Assembly: GCA_046728115.1 (NCBI GenBank)
Contig: JBKPDW010000593.1
Span: 1-5,627 of the forward strand
From: CAVSWN01 sp046728115
Lineage (GTDB): Bacteria > Acidobacteriota > Vicinamibacteria > Vicinamibacterales > CAVVIG01
DNA length: 5,627 bases
Reading direction: 5' to 3'
Positions 1 to 5,577 of this stretch are shown here, piece after piece. The notes under the pieces were generated by a model that was not told the origin of the DNA, searched no databases, and worked only from the letters and a program-made list of their open reading frames with translations. Position 1 is the first letter of the stretch, and each line of letters begins with the position of its first letter. The position numbers were made by a program, and so were the translations under genes.

Positions 1-393
1 TGGCAGATCGGCCCCGATGTCGGAGCCACGCTGCTCGGCAAGAACTTCATCGCCTACGCCTTCGTGCAGCAATGGTTCAAGGTCGGCGGAGACGGCCGGG
101 ACACGAACCAGATGAACGGCGTGTTCAACTTCACGTACACCTTCGCAAACGGGTACACGATAGGCAGCCAGCCGAGCCTCTCGGTCAATTGGGAGGCACC
201 CGAAGACAACCGAGTGGCATTTGCGATGGGACCACAGATAGGAAAGCTCTGCAGATGCGGCGGCACGCCGACGTTGTTCCAGTTGCAGGTTCAGTACTAT
301 CCGGTTCGTCCAAGCGTCGGCGGCCCGAAGTGGAATATTCAGCTGCAAGTGACGCCGACGATCCCGGCGCTAATCAAGAAAACGCTCTTCTGA
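1..393 (+). CDS. C-terminal part of an outer-membrane beta-barrel protein (5' end outside window)
   Basis: The frame is open from base 1 to a TGA at 391-393, giving 130 residues with no start in the window, so only the C-terminal part is seen. The sequence alternates polar and aromatic/hydrophobic residues as transmembrane beta strands do (GVFNFTYTFANGYTIGSQPS, then FQLQVQYYPV and WNIQLQVTPTI) with short Gly/Asn/Asp turns. The pattern of a strand, a Trp-Glu pair (SVNWEAPEDN), a GPQIGKL segment, then an LQVQYYPVRPSVGGPKW block matches my memory of the bacterial transporter-like (neuromedin-U-homologue) outer-membrane family, where a similar block ends the barrel. The protein ends in Phe, as many outer-membrane proteins do to be recognised by the BAM assembly machinery. 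Barrel nature is well supported; the exact family is from memory and the substrate is unknown. No terminator is evident after the stop. Confidence 0.75.
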   Translation, partial: WQIGPDVGATLLGKNFIAYAFVQQWFKVGGDGRDTNQMNGVFNFTYTFANGYTIGSQPSLSVNWEAPEDNRVAFAMGPQIGKLCRCGGTPTLFQLQVQYYPVRPSVGGPKWNIQLQVTPTIPALIKKTLF

Positions 394-926
394 CGACGGC
401 GAGGCATCCGTAGCGATCTGCGTTCCAACGGCCTGAACGAATCGCAGCGAGTCGTCTTCGATTTCCTCGACGGTCTGACTGCCGTCCTGCGTCACAGTTG
501 CCATGCGGCGGACTCGCTGTGCATCACCACCTTCTCGTTCACGGTATCCCTTCGTCTAGATCGCCGTGCGTGGTGACCGTCTCCGTGAGGGTTGCGACGC
601 TCTTTCTGCGCCAATGCGGTTGTAGCCGCCAGCACTATCCAGAACAGTGCCGGGATGATGTCCGCGGCTATGTGGTCTTCCTCGCCGAGCCGCGTTCGAA
701 AATGCACGTACCGTCTGCCACCGCGCACGGGGCGCGATGCACGAGGACCGCCGCTCGCCCCGAGCGCAACGGCGAACGTGTGCGATCTGGGCCGAGTTTT
801 CGATGCGAAGGACTGGAGTGTGCCGTTGCTGTATCAGGCACCGCTCTTGCCGCTGCATGCAGCGACCGCGGCGTGGGGATGCGCTGACGGCCACGAAACT
901 CGCCAGAGAAGCTACAAGGAGGCAAC
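394..926. other. 533-base stretch without a convincing gene
   Basis: Several frames stay open here on both strands, as expected in GC-rich DNA, but none gives a recognisable protein or has a good ribosome binding site on the plus strand. The long plus-strand frame beginning near 737 is rich in Arg and Ala and runs through the DoxX-like gene in another frame, so it is a shadow. The only coding-like signal is on the minus strand: an open stretch at 728-492 with one hydrophobic segment, overlapping a short acidic reading frame at 504-370. I see no strong terminator, promoter or repeat. The region may be a decayed gene. Confidence 0.5.
916..922 (+). promoter_or_regulatory. Ribosome binding site of the DoxX-like gene
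   Basis: AAGGAGG lies four bases before the ATG at 927. It is a near-perfect anti-16S match and fixes the start of the DoxX-like protein. Confidence 0.85.
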
Positions 927-1343
927 ATGCAACGAAACATCGCGTACTGGGCAGCCACGGGTCTCGTGACGATCGTGCCGCTCTTGGCCGCTTTCAGTTA
1001 TCTCACCACCAGTCCCGCGGCGGTCGAGAACTTCCGGCACGTCGGATACCCCCAGCAGTTGCGTGTCCTGCTCGGCATCGCGAAGCTGGCCGGCGCGATC
1101 GTGCTGCTCCTGCCGCGGCTGACGACGTTGAAGGAATGGGCCTACGCAGGCTTCACCTTCATGTGGATCGCAGCATCCGTCGCGCACTATCTGGCCGGCG
1201 ACGGGCCCTTGTTCTTGCTGCCCCTCGCATTGATCGGGTTGCTGGCGGTTTCGTACGTCACGCGCTCGGCGAGTCGCCGCGTCTCCGCGGAGAGGATGCC
1301 CGTCGCGGCGCGAACGTGGGGAGTCGCAGGTGCGGCCGATTGA
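927..1343 (+). CDS. DoxX-like (DoxX_2 type) integral membrane protein
   Basis: A complete 138-residue protein with ATG start, strong ribosome binding site (AAGGAGG at 916-922) and TGA stop. Four hydrophobic helices are visible at about residues 7-27, 45-62, 71-89 and 94-111, the usual fold of small DoxX-like inner-membrane proteins. Family hallmarks include the FRHVGYPQQLRVLLGIAKL loop and second helix (residues 36-54), the LKEWAYAGF motif (68-76), and a SVAHYLAGDGP segment (84-94) before the last helix. Residues 112-138 form an Arg- and Ala-rich cytoplasmic tail, somewhat longer than I expect for the family. DoxX proteins were named after a subunit of an archaeal thiosulfate:quinone oxidoreductase, but most bacterial members, including this type, have no proven reaction. 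The TonB receptor frame begins (GTG at 1330) inside the last codons or 80 bases further on, so the two genes are probably co-transcribed. Family assignment is firm; function is not. Confidence 0.9.
   Translation: MQRNIAYWAATGLVTIVPLLAAFSYLTTSPAAVENFRHVGYPQQLRVLLGIAKLAGAIVLLLPRLTTLKEWAYAGFTFMWIAASVAHYLAGDGPLFLLPLALIGLLAVSYVTRSASRRVSAERMPVAARTWGVAGAAD
1318..1323 (+). promoter_or_regulatory. Possible ribosome binding site for the GTG start of the TonB receptor
   Basis: GGGGAG sits six bases before GTG at 1330, the only usable start codon in the receptor's frame before its export signal. It is a moderate match and lies inside the DoxX-like coding sequence. A stronger site (1413-1418) competes with it, so this start is uncertain. 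Confidence 0.4.
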
Positions 1344-2424
1344 GGCGGCGAGCGTTTGTGGGATCGAGAGTGCGGCGGCCGCGCGATCGCGCGCAAGTCA
1401 ACAGGACGCTCCGGGAGGACTTCTTGAGGTCGCAGCAATCGTCACCCTTCTTTGGGCGATCGGTCCGGCCGCGCCATTCGCACTCGGGCAGCAGTCGATC
1501 GATCTCGCCAGTGTCAGCGGGCGGGTGACGGACCAGTCTGGCGCCGTCGTGACGGACGCTCAGGTCACTGCCCGTCAGGAGCAAACGAACGTGCGGGCGA
1601 CCACGACCACCGATCAGGAGGGACGGTTTCGGCTTCCCTACCTTAGTGTCGGTCTGTACGAAATCACGGTGCGTGAGTCCGGGTTTCAGGACGCCGTGCG
1701 TCACGTGGCCGTGCCGGCTGGCGCTGCGTTCGAACTCCCCGTGACGCTGAGCGTCAGCGGAATCGACACGACTGTCACGGTGACCGCTGACGCCAGCGTC
1801 CTCGAGGCGGCCCGGAGCGAGATTGCGGCGATCGTCTCGGAAGCTGAGGTCCGTAGTCTGCCAATGAACGGACGGGATTTCCTCGAGCTGGCGCTGCTCG
1901 TACCTGGCGTGTCGCCGGCCAATGTCGGCAGCACACAACTGTTTCCCGAGACGTCGGCCGTCCCCGCCGTCACGCTGTCGGTGGCAAGCCAGCAGAATCT
2001 TTCGAATAACTGCATTGTCGACGGCCTTTCGGCCAACGACGATGCCGCCGGACTGAGCGGCATCGCCTACGGCGTTGACGCGATCGAGCAGTTTCAAATG
2101 GTGACCTCGGGCGCACAGGCGGAACTCGGCCGTGCGCTCGGCGGATACGTCAATGTGGTGACGAAGAGCGGGACGAATCTCCTGCACGGTACCGTTTACG
2201 ACTACGTGCGCGACGATGCGTTCAACGCTCAGCACCCGTTGCTGCACGCGAAGCTGCCGATGAACCAGTCGCAGTACGGCGGCAACTTTGGGGGACCGGT
2301 TCTGGCGAATCGCACGTTCTACTTCGCAAACGTCGAGCAGCGCCGGCTGGATCAGACGGGGCTCACGACCATCAGCGATGTCAATGCCCGCGCCATCAAT
2401 GCACGACTTCGTGCGGTCGGCTAG
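1330..2424 (+). CDS. N-terminal fragment of the TonB-dependent receptor (signal, regulatory-like domain, plug)
   Basis: 364 residues ending at the in-frame TAG. A hydrophobic export segment, VAAIVTLLWAIGPAAPFALG (residues 34-53), ends in an ALG-QQ site that fits signal peptidase I. It is preceded by about 33 unusual residues rich in Ala, Arg and Ser if GTG 1330 is the start. Residues 60-145 form a carboxypeptidase-regulatory-like domain (VSGRVTDQSGAVV, DQEGRFRLPYLSVGLYEI, then GFQDAV). The plug follows, with RSLPMNGRDFLELALLVPGV (175-194), the VDGLSAND loop (230-237), YGVDAIEQFQMVTSG, and VVTKSGTN (276-283), which closes the plug. About 80 residues of the first barrel strands follow (YGGNFGGPV, RTFYFANVEQRRLDQTG). 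On its own this fragment could be exported but cannot form a barrel, so it should be non-functional unless the TAG is read through. Confidence 0.85.
   Translation: MRPIEAASVCGIESAAAARSRASQQDAPGGLLEVAAIVTLLWAIGPAAPFALGQQSIDLASVSGRVTDQSGAVVTDAQVTARQEQTNVRATTTTDQEGRFRLPYLSVGLYEITVRESGFQDAVRHVAVPAGAAFELPVTLSVSGIDTTVTVTADASVLEAARSEIAAIVSEAEVRSLPMNGRDFLELALLVPGVSPANVGSTQLFPETSAVPAVTLSVASQQNLSNNCIVDGLSANDDAAGLSGIAYGVDAIEQFQMVTSGAQAELGRALGGYVNVVTKSGTNLLHGTVYDYVRDDAFNAQHPLLHAKLPMNQSQYGGNFGGPVLANRTFYFANVEQRRLDQTGLTTISDVNARAINARLRAVG
1380..1393. repeat. 14-bp perfect palindrome upstream of the receptor
   Basis: CGCGCGATCGCGCG reads the same on both strands. It lies between the DoxX-like stop and the strong ribosome binding site at 1413. 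It could be a small operator, but GC-rich DNA makes such palindromes by chance. Confidence 0.3.
1413..1418 (+). promoter_or_regulatory. Strong ribosome binding site pointing at an out-of-frame TTG
   Basis: GGGAGG lies five bases before TTG at 1424. That TTG opens Leu/Met-Arg-Ser and then runs in a different frame from the receptor, whose hydrophobic signal segment begins only a few codons later. This is where a receptor start would be expected. It suggests that the original gene began here and that one base has been lost near 1431. Confidence 0.45.
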
Positions 2425-4245
2425 GGCGGCCCGCTCGTCGCAACGGGGGTATACCCGAATCCCGTGGACACCACAAACGGGCTCGGCAAGATCGACCACG
2501 AGGTCAGCGGTCGCGATCGGCTCAGCGTTCGGTACGGCCTGTACGACGCCGAGGCTGAGAATTCGCGTGGCGCCGGCGGTCTCAACGCACCCAGCGCGTC
2601 GTCGAGGCTGGACAACCGCGACCACACCATCGCGTTGAGCAAGACGCTGATGTTGTCGCCCCGAACCGTCCTGGAGACGCGCGCGCAGTTCGCCCACAGC
2701 GACCTGCGGGCCCCGGCGGTGGATCAAATCGGACCGGCAGTGAGCATTGCGGGCGTCGCGTCGTTCGGCACGAGCTCCTCGAGTCCGACCCGGCGCGTGA
2801 ACACGATGTACCAAGTGGTGAACAACGTGTCGCATCAGGCCGGAGCGCACGCCGTTCGCGCCGGGTTGGACTTCCTCTACAACGACGACCGGATCACTTT
2901 TCCGCGCGCCACGCGCGGCAGCTACACGTTTTCATCCCTGGCGAATTTCCTGGCCGGCGTCTACAACAACGGCGGCTTCACGCAGACGTTCGGCGCCAGC
3001 GAGGTCTCGCAAACGAACCCGAACCTCGGGGTATACCTGCAGGATGAATGGAAGCTAACCCCTCAGATCACGCTGAATCTCGGGCTGCGGTACGACCTGC
3101 AGTTCCTCGAGACCATCCACACGGCTCCCAACAACGCCTCTCCGCGGGTCGGCGCCGCCTGGTCGCCTTTCGATTCGCGTCGGACTCTGATCCGCGGAAG
3201 CGCCGGGCTGTTCTTCGACCGCGTGCCGATGCGTGCGCTCGCCAACGCGCTGCTGTCCGCCGGCAACACGACCGACCTGGGCAACCTCCGTCAGGTCGGC
3301 GTGGGCCTGTCGCCGACGCAGGTCGGGGCGCCGTCCTTTCCGAACATCCTGCCCGACGTTGTTCGGTCGCTCACTGCCGTCAACCTGACGACGATGGATC
3401 GCGCTCTTCAGAATGCCTATTCGCGGCAAGCGAGCGTCGAAGTGGAACAGCAGCTTGGGGCGCGCGCGACGATCGGCGTGGGTTACGAGTATCTGCGCGG
3501 GCTGCACCTGCTCATGTCGATCAATCAGAACGTGCCGACCGGCGCCGCGTCCGGCACGAACAATGGCTGCCGGCCGAATCCGAACTACGGCAACAACAGC
3601 CAGTATTCGGCCGCCGGAGAATCGAACTATCACGGCCTGCACGTGTCCTTTACGCAGCGGCCGGCAGCATGGGGGCATTATCGGGTCTCATACACGTTGT
3701 CGAAGTCGATGAACAACGTCGGTGAGTTCTTCTTCAGCTCGCCCATCGATCCATTCGATGTGTCGAAGGATTGGGGTCGTTCCGATGACGATCAGCGGCA
3801 TCGGCTCGTGATCAGTGGCACTCTCGAATCACCGAGTAAGGTTCCCACATCGCTGATCGAGCATCTGACACACGGTCTTCAGTTGAGCACGATGCTCCAG
3901 GCATATTCGGCGTGGCCGCTCAACATCACCTCTGGAGTGATGACGATTCAGGGCACGACCGGTCGGCCGATTGTCGATGGAGCGTTCATCCCGCGCAGCG
4001 CCGGCGAGGGGAGCGACTTTCTCAATCTCAATGTTCGTCTCAGTCGCACGTTTCGCCTCAGCGGCCGCGTTCAGCTCGAAGGGCTGGCGGAGGGTTTCAA
4101 CCTGACCAACCACGTCAACGTGTTGACACGGAACGGCAACTTCGGAGCCGGCGCGTATCCGTCGAATCCATCGCCAACGTTCGGCCAGATTACCGCTGTG
4201 GGCGAACCCAGGGCGTTTCAATTCGGCGCGCGCGTCCGATTCTGA
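2425..4245 (+). CDS. C-terminal fragment of the TonB-dependent receptor (outer-membrane barrel)
   Basis: The frame reopens directly after the TAG and stays open for 606 codons to TGA 4243-4245. The first possible start is GTG at 2464, which lacks a convincing ribosome binding site, and there is no export signal, so this is unlikely to be an independent gene. The segment is a typical TonB-receptor barrel: paired amphipathic strands such as VLETRAQFAHSDLR, LNLGLRYDLQFLE and VEVEQQLGARATIGVGYEYL. Conserved family blocks include YLQDEWKLTPQI (about residues 569-580 of the joined protein), RVGAAWSPFDSRRTLIRGSA, SNYHGLHVSF, YTLSKSMNN and DWGRSDDDQRHRLV. The end, FGQITAVGEPRAFQFGARVRF without its first residue, closes in Phe as outer-membrane barrels do. 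The absence of further frameshifts or stops over 1.8 kb says the interruption is very recent or not real. Confidence 0.85.
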   Translation, partial: GGPLVATGVYPNPVDTTNGLGKIDHEVSGRDRLSVRYGLYDAEAENSRGAGGLNAPSASSRLDNRDHTIALSKTLMLSPRTVLETRAQFAHSDLRAPAVDQIGPAVSIAGVASFGTSSSSPTRRVNTMYQVVNNVSHQAGAHAVRAGLDFLYNDDRITFPRATRGSYTFSSLANFLAGVYNNGGFTQTFGASEVSQTNPNLGVYLQDEWKLTPQITLNLGLRYDLQFLETIHTAPNNASPRVGAAWSPFDSRRTLIRGSAGLFFDRVPMRALANALLSAGNTTDLGNLRQVGVGLSPTQVGAPSFPNILPDVVRSLTAVNLTTMDRALQNAYSRQASVEVEQQLGARATIGVGYEYLRGLHLLMSINQNVPTGAASGTNNGCRPNPNYGNNSQYSAAGESNYHGLHVSFTQRPAAWGHYRVSYTLSKSMNNVGEFFFSSPIDPFDVSKDWGRSDDDQRHRLVISGTLESPSKVPTSLIEHLTHGLQLSTMLQAYSAWPLNITSGVMTIQGTTGRPIVDGAFIPRSAGEGSDFLNLNVRLSRTFRLSGRVQLEGLAEGFNLTNHVNVLTRNGNFGAGAYPSNPSPTFGQITAVGEPRAFQFGARVRF

Positions 4246-4485
4246 GAAGCGCACATGATCGAATCTCCGATGGCGCGATCACTGCTTCTCGCATCGAGCA
4301 TCGACTTGCCGCCAATGCTCGTCGTTCTGCTGCTCGACCGGGTGTCACCGCCACTCGGCCGTCAGCAACGGACGCACACGGCGTGTCAAAGCGGAATCAC
4401 CATGTCCCTACCTTCTGAGGATTCATACGGCCGTCGGTGACGCCGGCATTGAATCTGCCCTCCTCTAGCTCCTCCCGTGTGCCGA

Positions 4486-4509
4486 CGGCTTCGACAGGCG
4501 TCGAAGCCG
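4486..4509. repeat. Perfect 10-bp inverted repeat, hairpin with 4-base loop
   Basis: CGGCTTCGAC (4486-4495) and GTCGAAGCCG (4500-4509) are exact reverse complements separated by AGGC. The stem would be very stable as RNA. There is no T tract after it on the plus strand, so it is not a classical intrinsic terminator. It may be a U-less terminator, an mRNA-stabilising stem after the receptor, or a unit of a dispersed intergenic repeat. Confidence 0.7.
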
Positions 4510-4547
4510 CGCCCGCCCCTTTCATTGCCGCCGCCGCAAACGCGCAT

Positions 4548-4592
4548 CGTCTGAGATCAGACGCCGTGAGTGAATGCAGACGCGGTCAGACG
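4548..4592. promoter_or_regulatory. Palindrome and CAGACG repeats, candidate operator
   Basis: CGTCTGA and TCAGACG (4548-4554 and 4557-4563) form a perfect 7-bp inverted repeat with a two-base centre. CAGACG recurs at 4577-4582 and 4587-4592, the last as a second full TCAGACG. The cluster sits about 100-140 bases before the start of the secreted-protein gene, a natural place for a regulator to bind. No known regulator is recognised. Confidence 0.35.
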
Positions 4593-4671
4593 CACGTGCC
4601 CTCGTGCCGACCCGTTTTCCCGGACGAAATCGCGAGCGTTGCCCGGAATGACGTTTGCCCTGCTCATAGGC

Positions 4672-4684
4672 GGAGGTGGGGTGA
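4672..4684 (+). promoter_or_regulatory. Ribosome binding region of the secreted-protein gene
   Basis: GGAGG at 4672-4676 is 12 bases from the ATG at 4689, and the GGGGTGA just after it is closer. Spacing is slightly loose, but together with the export signal that begins at 4689 it supports that start. Confidence 0.5.
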
Positions 4685-4688
4685 ACGT

Positions 4689-5411
4689 ATGGTACGCAGA
4701 CTCGCAGCTCTGTTGCCAAACCAGCGCGCAGTACTGGCCCTCTTGGCGATCGCGCTTGCGCCCAACGTTCGCGCGACCGTGTCCGACGCTGCGGATGCTT
4801 CAATGCACCAATTCCTTGCAAAGGACGACGCTCAGCACCCGTACCGCGCCACCCGTCGGCTAGAAGCCGTGAACGGCAACCGCCGGGGATGGGTCGAGGC
4901 AATCACCGAATATTCTCCGGAAGCGGGATTTCGGTACGAAATCACCGCCGAGGGCGGTGCGGGCTACATTCGTGGAAAGGTGCTGCGGGCTGTGCTCGAG
5001 GGTGAGCGCGACGCCATCGCGCGGGGCGAGACCGCCCGATCGTCGCTGGCGCGTGAGAACTACACGTTTGCGCCCAATGGCGTCGATGCCGAGGGTTTGG
5101 CAAATGTGCTCCTCACGCCGCGCCGCAGGGATCGAGTTCTTGTCGCGGGCACGATGTTCCTGGATCCGACTGGTGGCGACCTCGTCCGGCTGCAAGGCCG
5201 GCTCGCCAAAACCCCGTCGTTCTGGGTGAAGGACGTGGACATTGTACGGTCCTACCAACGCGTCGGCGACACAGTCGTCCCTGTCCACCTTGAGAGTACT
5301 GCCCAAGTGCGTCTGCTTGGGGCTGCGACGCTGCGGATGACGTACCACTACCTGGAAATCGATGGCCAACCTATCGGACCGGGTCCTTCGGAGAAAATCG
5401 AAGTGCCATAG
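4689..5411 (+). CDS. Secreted protein of unnamed family with N-terminal signal peptide
   Basis: A complete 240-residue protein. ATG 4689 was chosen over the upstream GTG 4437 because it places a classical export signal at the N-terminus: MVRRL, then a hydrophobic run AVLALLAIALAP (14-25) and a VRA-T cleavage site after residue 29. The mature part (about 30-240) has no Cys and no further membrane segment. It carries an ATRRLEAVNGNRRGWVEAIT segment, then FRYEI, LARENYTFAP (a regular YxF step), GLANVLLTPRRRDRVLVAGT, GDLVRLQGRLAKTPSFW (163-179) and VVPVHLESTAQVRLLGAATL. The repeating beta strands and the GDLVRLQGRLAKTPSFW to VPVHLESTA order resemble proteins I recall from Acidobacteriota with a LolA-like, lipoprotein-carrier-type fold, but I cannot confirm a domain. 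Expected location is the periplasm. There is no lipobox, so it is not a lipoprotein. The stop is TAG, showing that this genome uses amber as a stop. Confidence 0.8.
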   Translation: MVRRLAALLPNQRAVLALLAIALAPNVRATVSDAADASMHQFLAKDDAQHPYRATRRLEAVNGNRRGWVEAITEYSPEAGFRYEITAEGGAGYIRGKVLRAVLEGERDAIARGETARSSLARENYTFAPNGVDAEGLANVLLTPRRRDRVLVAGTMFLDPTGGDLVRLQGRLAKTPSFWVKDVDIVRSYQRVGDTVVPVHLESTAQVRLLGAATLRMTYHYLEIDGQPIGPGPSEKIEVP

Positions 5412-5413
5412 CG

Positions 5414-5440
5414 CCGCGACTCATTTTCATCTCGTCGCGG
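5414..5440 (+). repeat. Inverted repeat just after the secreted-protein gene
   Basis: CCGCGAC (5414-5420) and GTCGCGG (5434-5440) are reverse complements with a 13-base T-rich loop. The stem starts three bases after the stop codon and could be a weak 3' end structure, but it has no T tract downstream. It also overlaps the minus-strand peptide remnant, so it may be chance. Confidence 0.3.
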
Positions 5441-5563
5441 GTGAGCTCGACATCTTGCAGACACCGCTCGGCGACCGTCTCGATCCGATCGAGGCAAATC
5501 GGATGCGCAAATCCTCGTCGGTGAGCAACTTGTCGATGACGATCCAACGCCGAGTTGTGACAT
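5428..5563 (-). pseudogene. Frame-broken remnant of a small NHLP-clan-like (RiPP precursor-type) protein gene
   Basis: Read on the minus strand from ATG 5563-5561, the frame begins Met-Ser-Gln and then fails, but three colinear blocks of one small acidic helical protein are recovered by changing frame. ALD is at 5550-5542, VIDKLLTDEDLRIRFA at 5540-5493, and DRIETVAERCLQDVELTRDEM at 5490-5428, apart from its last residue. Joined, they read MSQ..ALD.VIDKLLTDEDLRIRFA.DRIETVAE.., which resembles the leader-like proteins annotated as the Os1348-type NHLP clan. These are short proteins beginning MSQ-x-ALE-xVI and ending with an LT-x-EE/DE motif, related to nitrile hydratase leader peptides and used as leaders of ribosomally made, modified peptides. 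Three small indels are needed (near 5554-5551, 5541 and 5492), and similarity stops at 5428, next to the stop of the convergent gene, so any C-terminal core is missing. Family recognition is from memory and moderately sure; the broken state is seen directly. Confidence 0.55.
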
Positions 5564-5567
5564 GGCG

Positions 5568-5577
5568 TCACCTCCTC
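5568..5577 (-). promoter_or_regulatory. Strong ribosome binding site before the minus-strand peptide remnant
   Basis: On the minus strand this reads GAGGAGGTGA, a near-complete anti-16S match, with AGGAGG seven bases before the ATG at 5563-5561. A site this good, properly spaced before MSQ, supports a once real translated gene on this strand. Confidence 0.65.

Larger units (their letters stand above)
1330..4245 (+). pseudogene. TonB-dependent receptor with carboxypeptidase-regulatory-like domain, interrupted by an in-frame TAG
   Basis: One frame of 972 codons runs from GTG 1330 to TGA 4243-4245 and is broken only by TAG at 2422-2424 (codon 365). Read through, it gives about 971 residues, a normal length for Acidobacteriota receptors of this class: export signal (about 31-53), carboxypeptidase-regulatory-like beta-sandwich (about 57-145), plug (about 155-290), then a large barrel ending in Phe. 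Such receptors import bulky ligands across the outer membrane using energy from TonB-ExbB-ExbD. Homology continues smoothly on both sides of the TAG (AINARLRAVG before, GGPLVATGVYPNPV after). From memory, relatives carry a Tyr-Pro-Gly or similar sequence here, so one TAC or TAT to TAG change would explain it. The window's last gene ends in TAG, which argues against a genome-wide recoding of this codon. The alternatives are a recent null mutation, a sequencing or assembly error, or amber suppression. No substrate can be inferred. Confidence 0.8.
4246..4688. other. 443-base intergenic stretch
   Basis: No recognisable protein is encoded here. A 61-codon frame (4255-4440) starts ten bases after the receptor stop with only a weak GAGAAG before it and has no family resemblance. 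The frame of the downstream secreted protein is open from 4437, but the added residues (Ser, Ala, Pro and Arg rich) look non-coding and would bury the export signal. The stretch holds a 10-bp perfect hairpin (4486-4509) and a 16-bp palindrome with CAGACG repeats (4548-4592), so it probably carries the 3' end of the receptor transcript and the control region of the next gene. Confidence 0.5.

Noticed and set aside
737..1528. A 263-codon plus-strand frame crossing the DoxX-like gene
   Set aside because: Arg-rich, no family resemblance, overlaps a clear gene in another frame. Only its last part (from TTG 1424) matters, for the start-site question.
2422..2424. Genome-wide reassignment of TAG as the explanation of the receptor stop
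   Set aside because: The secreted-protein gene ends naturally in TAG at 5409-5411, so TAG appears to be a normal stop here.
1258..2850. A 530-codon open frame on the minus strand opposite the receptor
   Set aside because: It is very rich in Arg, His and Val with no recognisable domain and mirrors the receptor's codons; a shadow of GC-rich coding DNA.
4255..4440. A 61-codon frame right after the receptor with a hydrophobic stretch
   Set aside because: Only a weak GAGAAG precedes it, codon bias is weak, and it matches nothing I recognise; listed as part of the gap instead.
4437..4688. Longer version of the secreted protein starting at GTG 4437
   Set aside because: The extra 84 residues look non-coding, span the palindrome, and would bury the signal peptide that begins at 4689.
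2225..4842. A 15-base identical string (2225-2239 and 4828-4842) in two genes
   Set aside because: Both copies encode Ala-Gln-His-Pro in frame and the surrounding sequence differs; most simply a coincidence of codon use.
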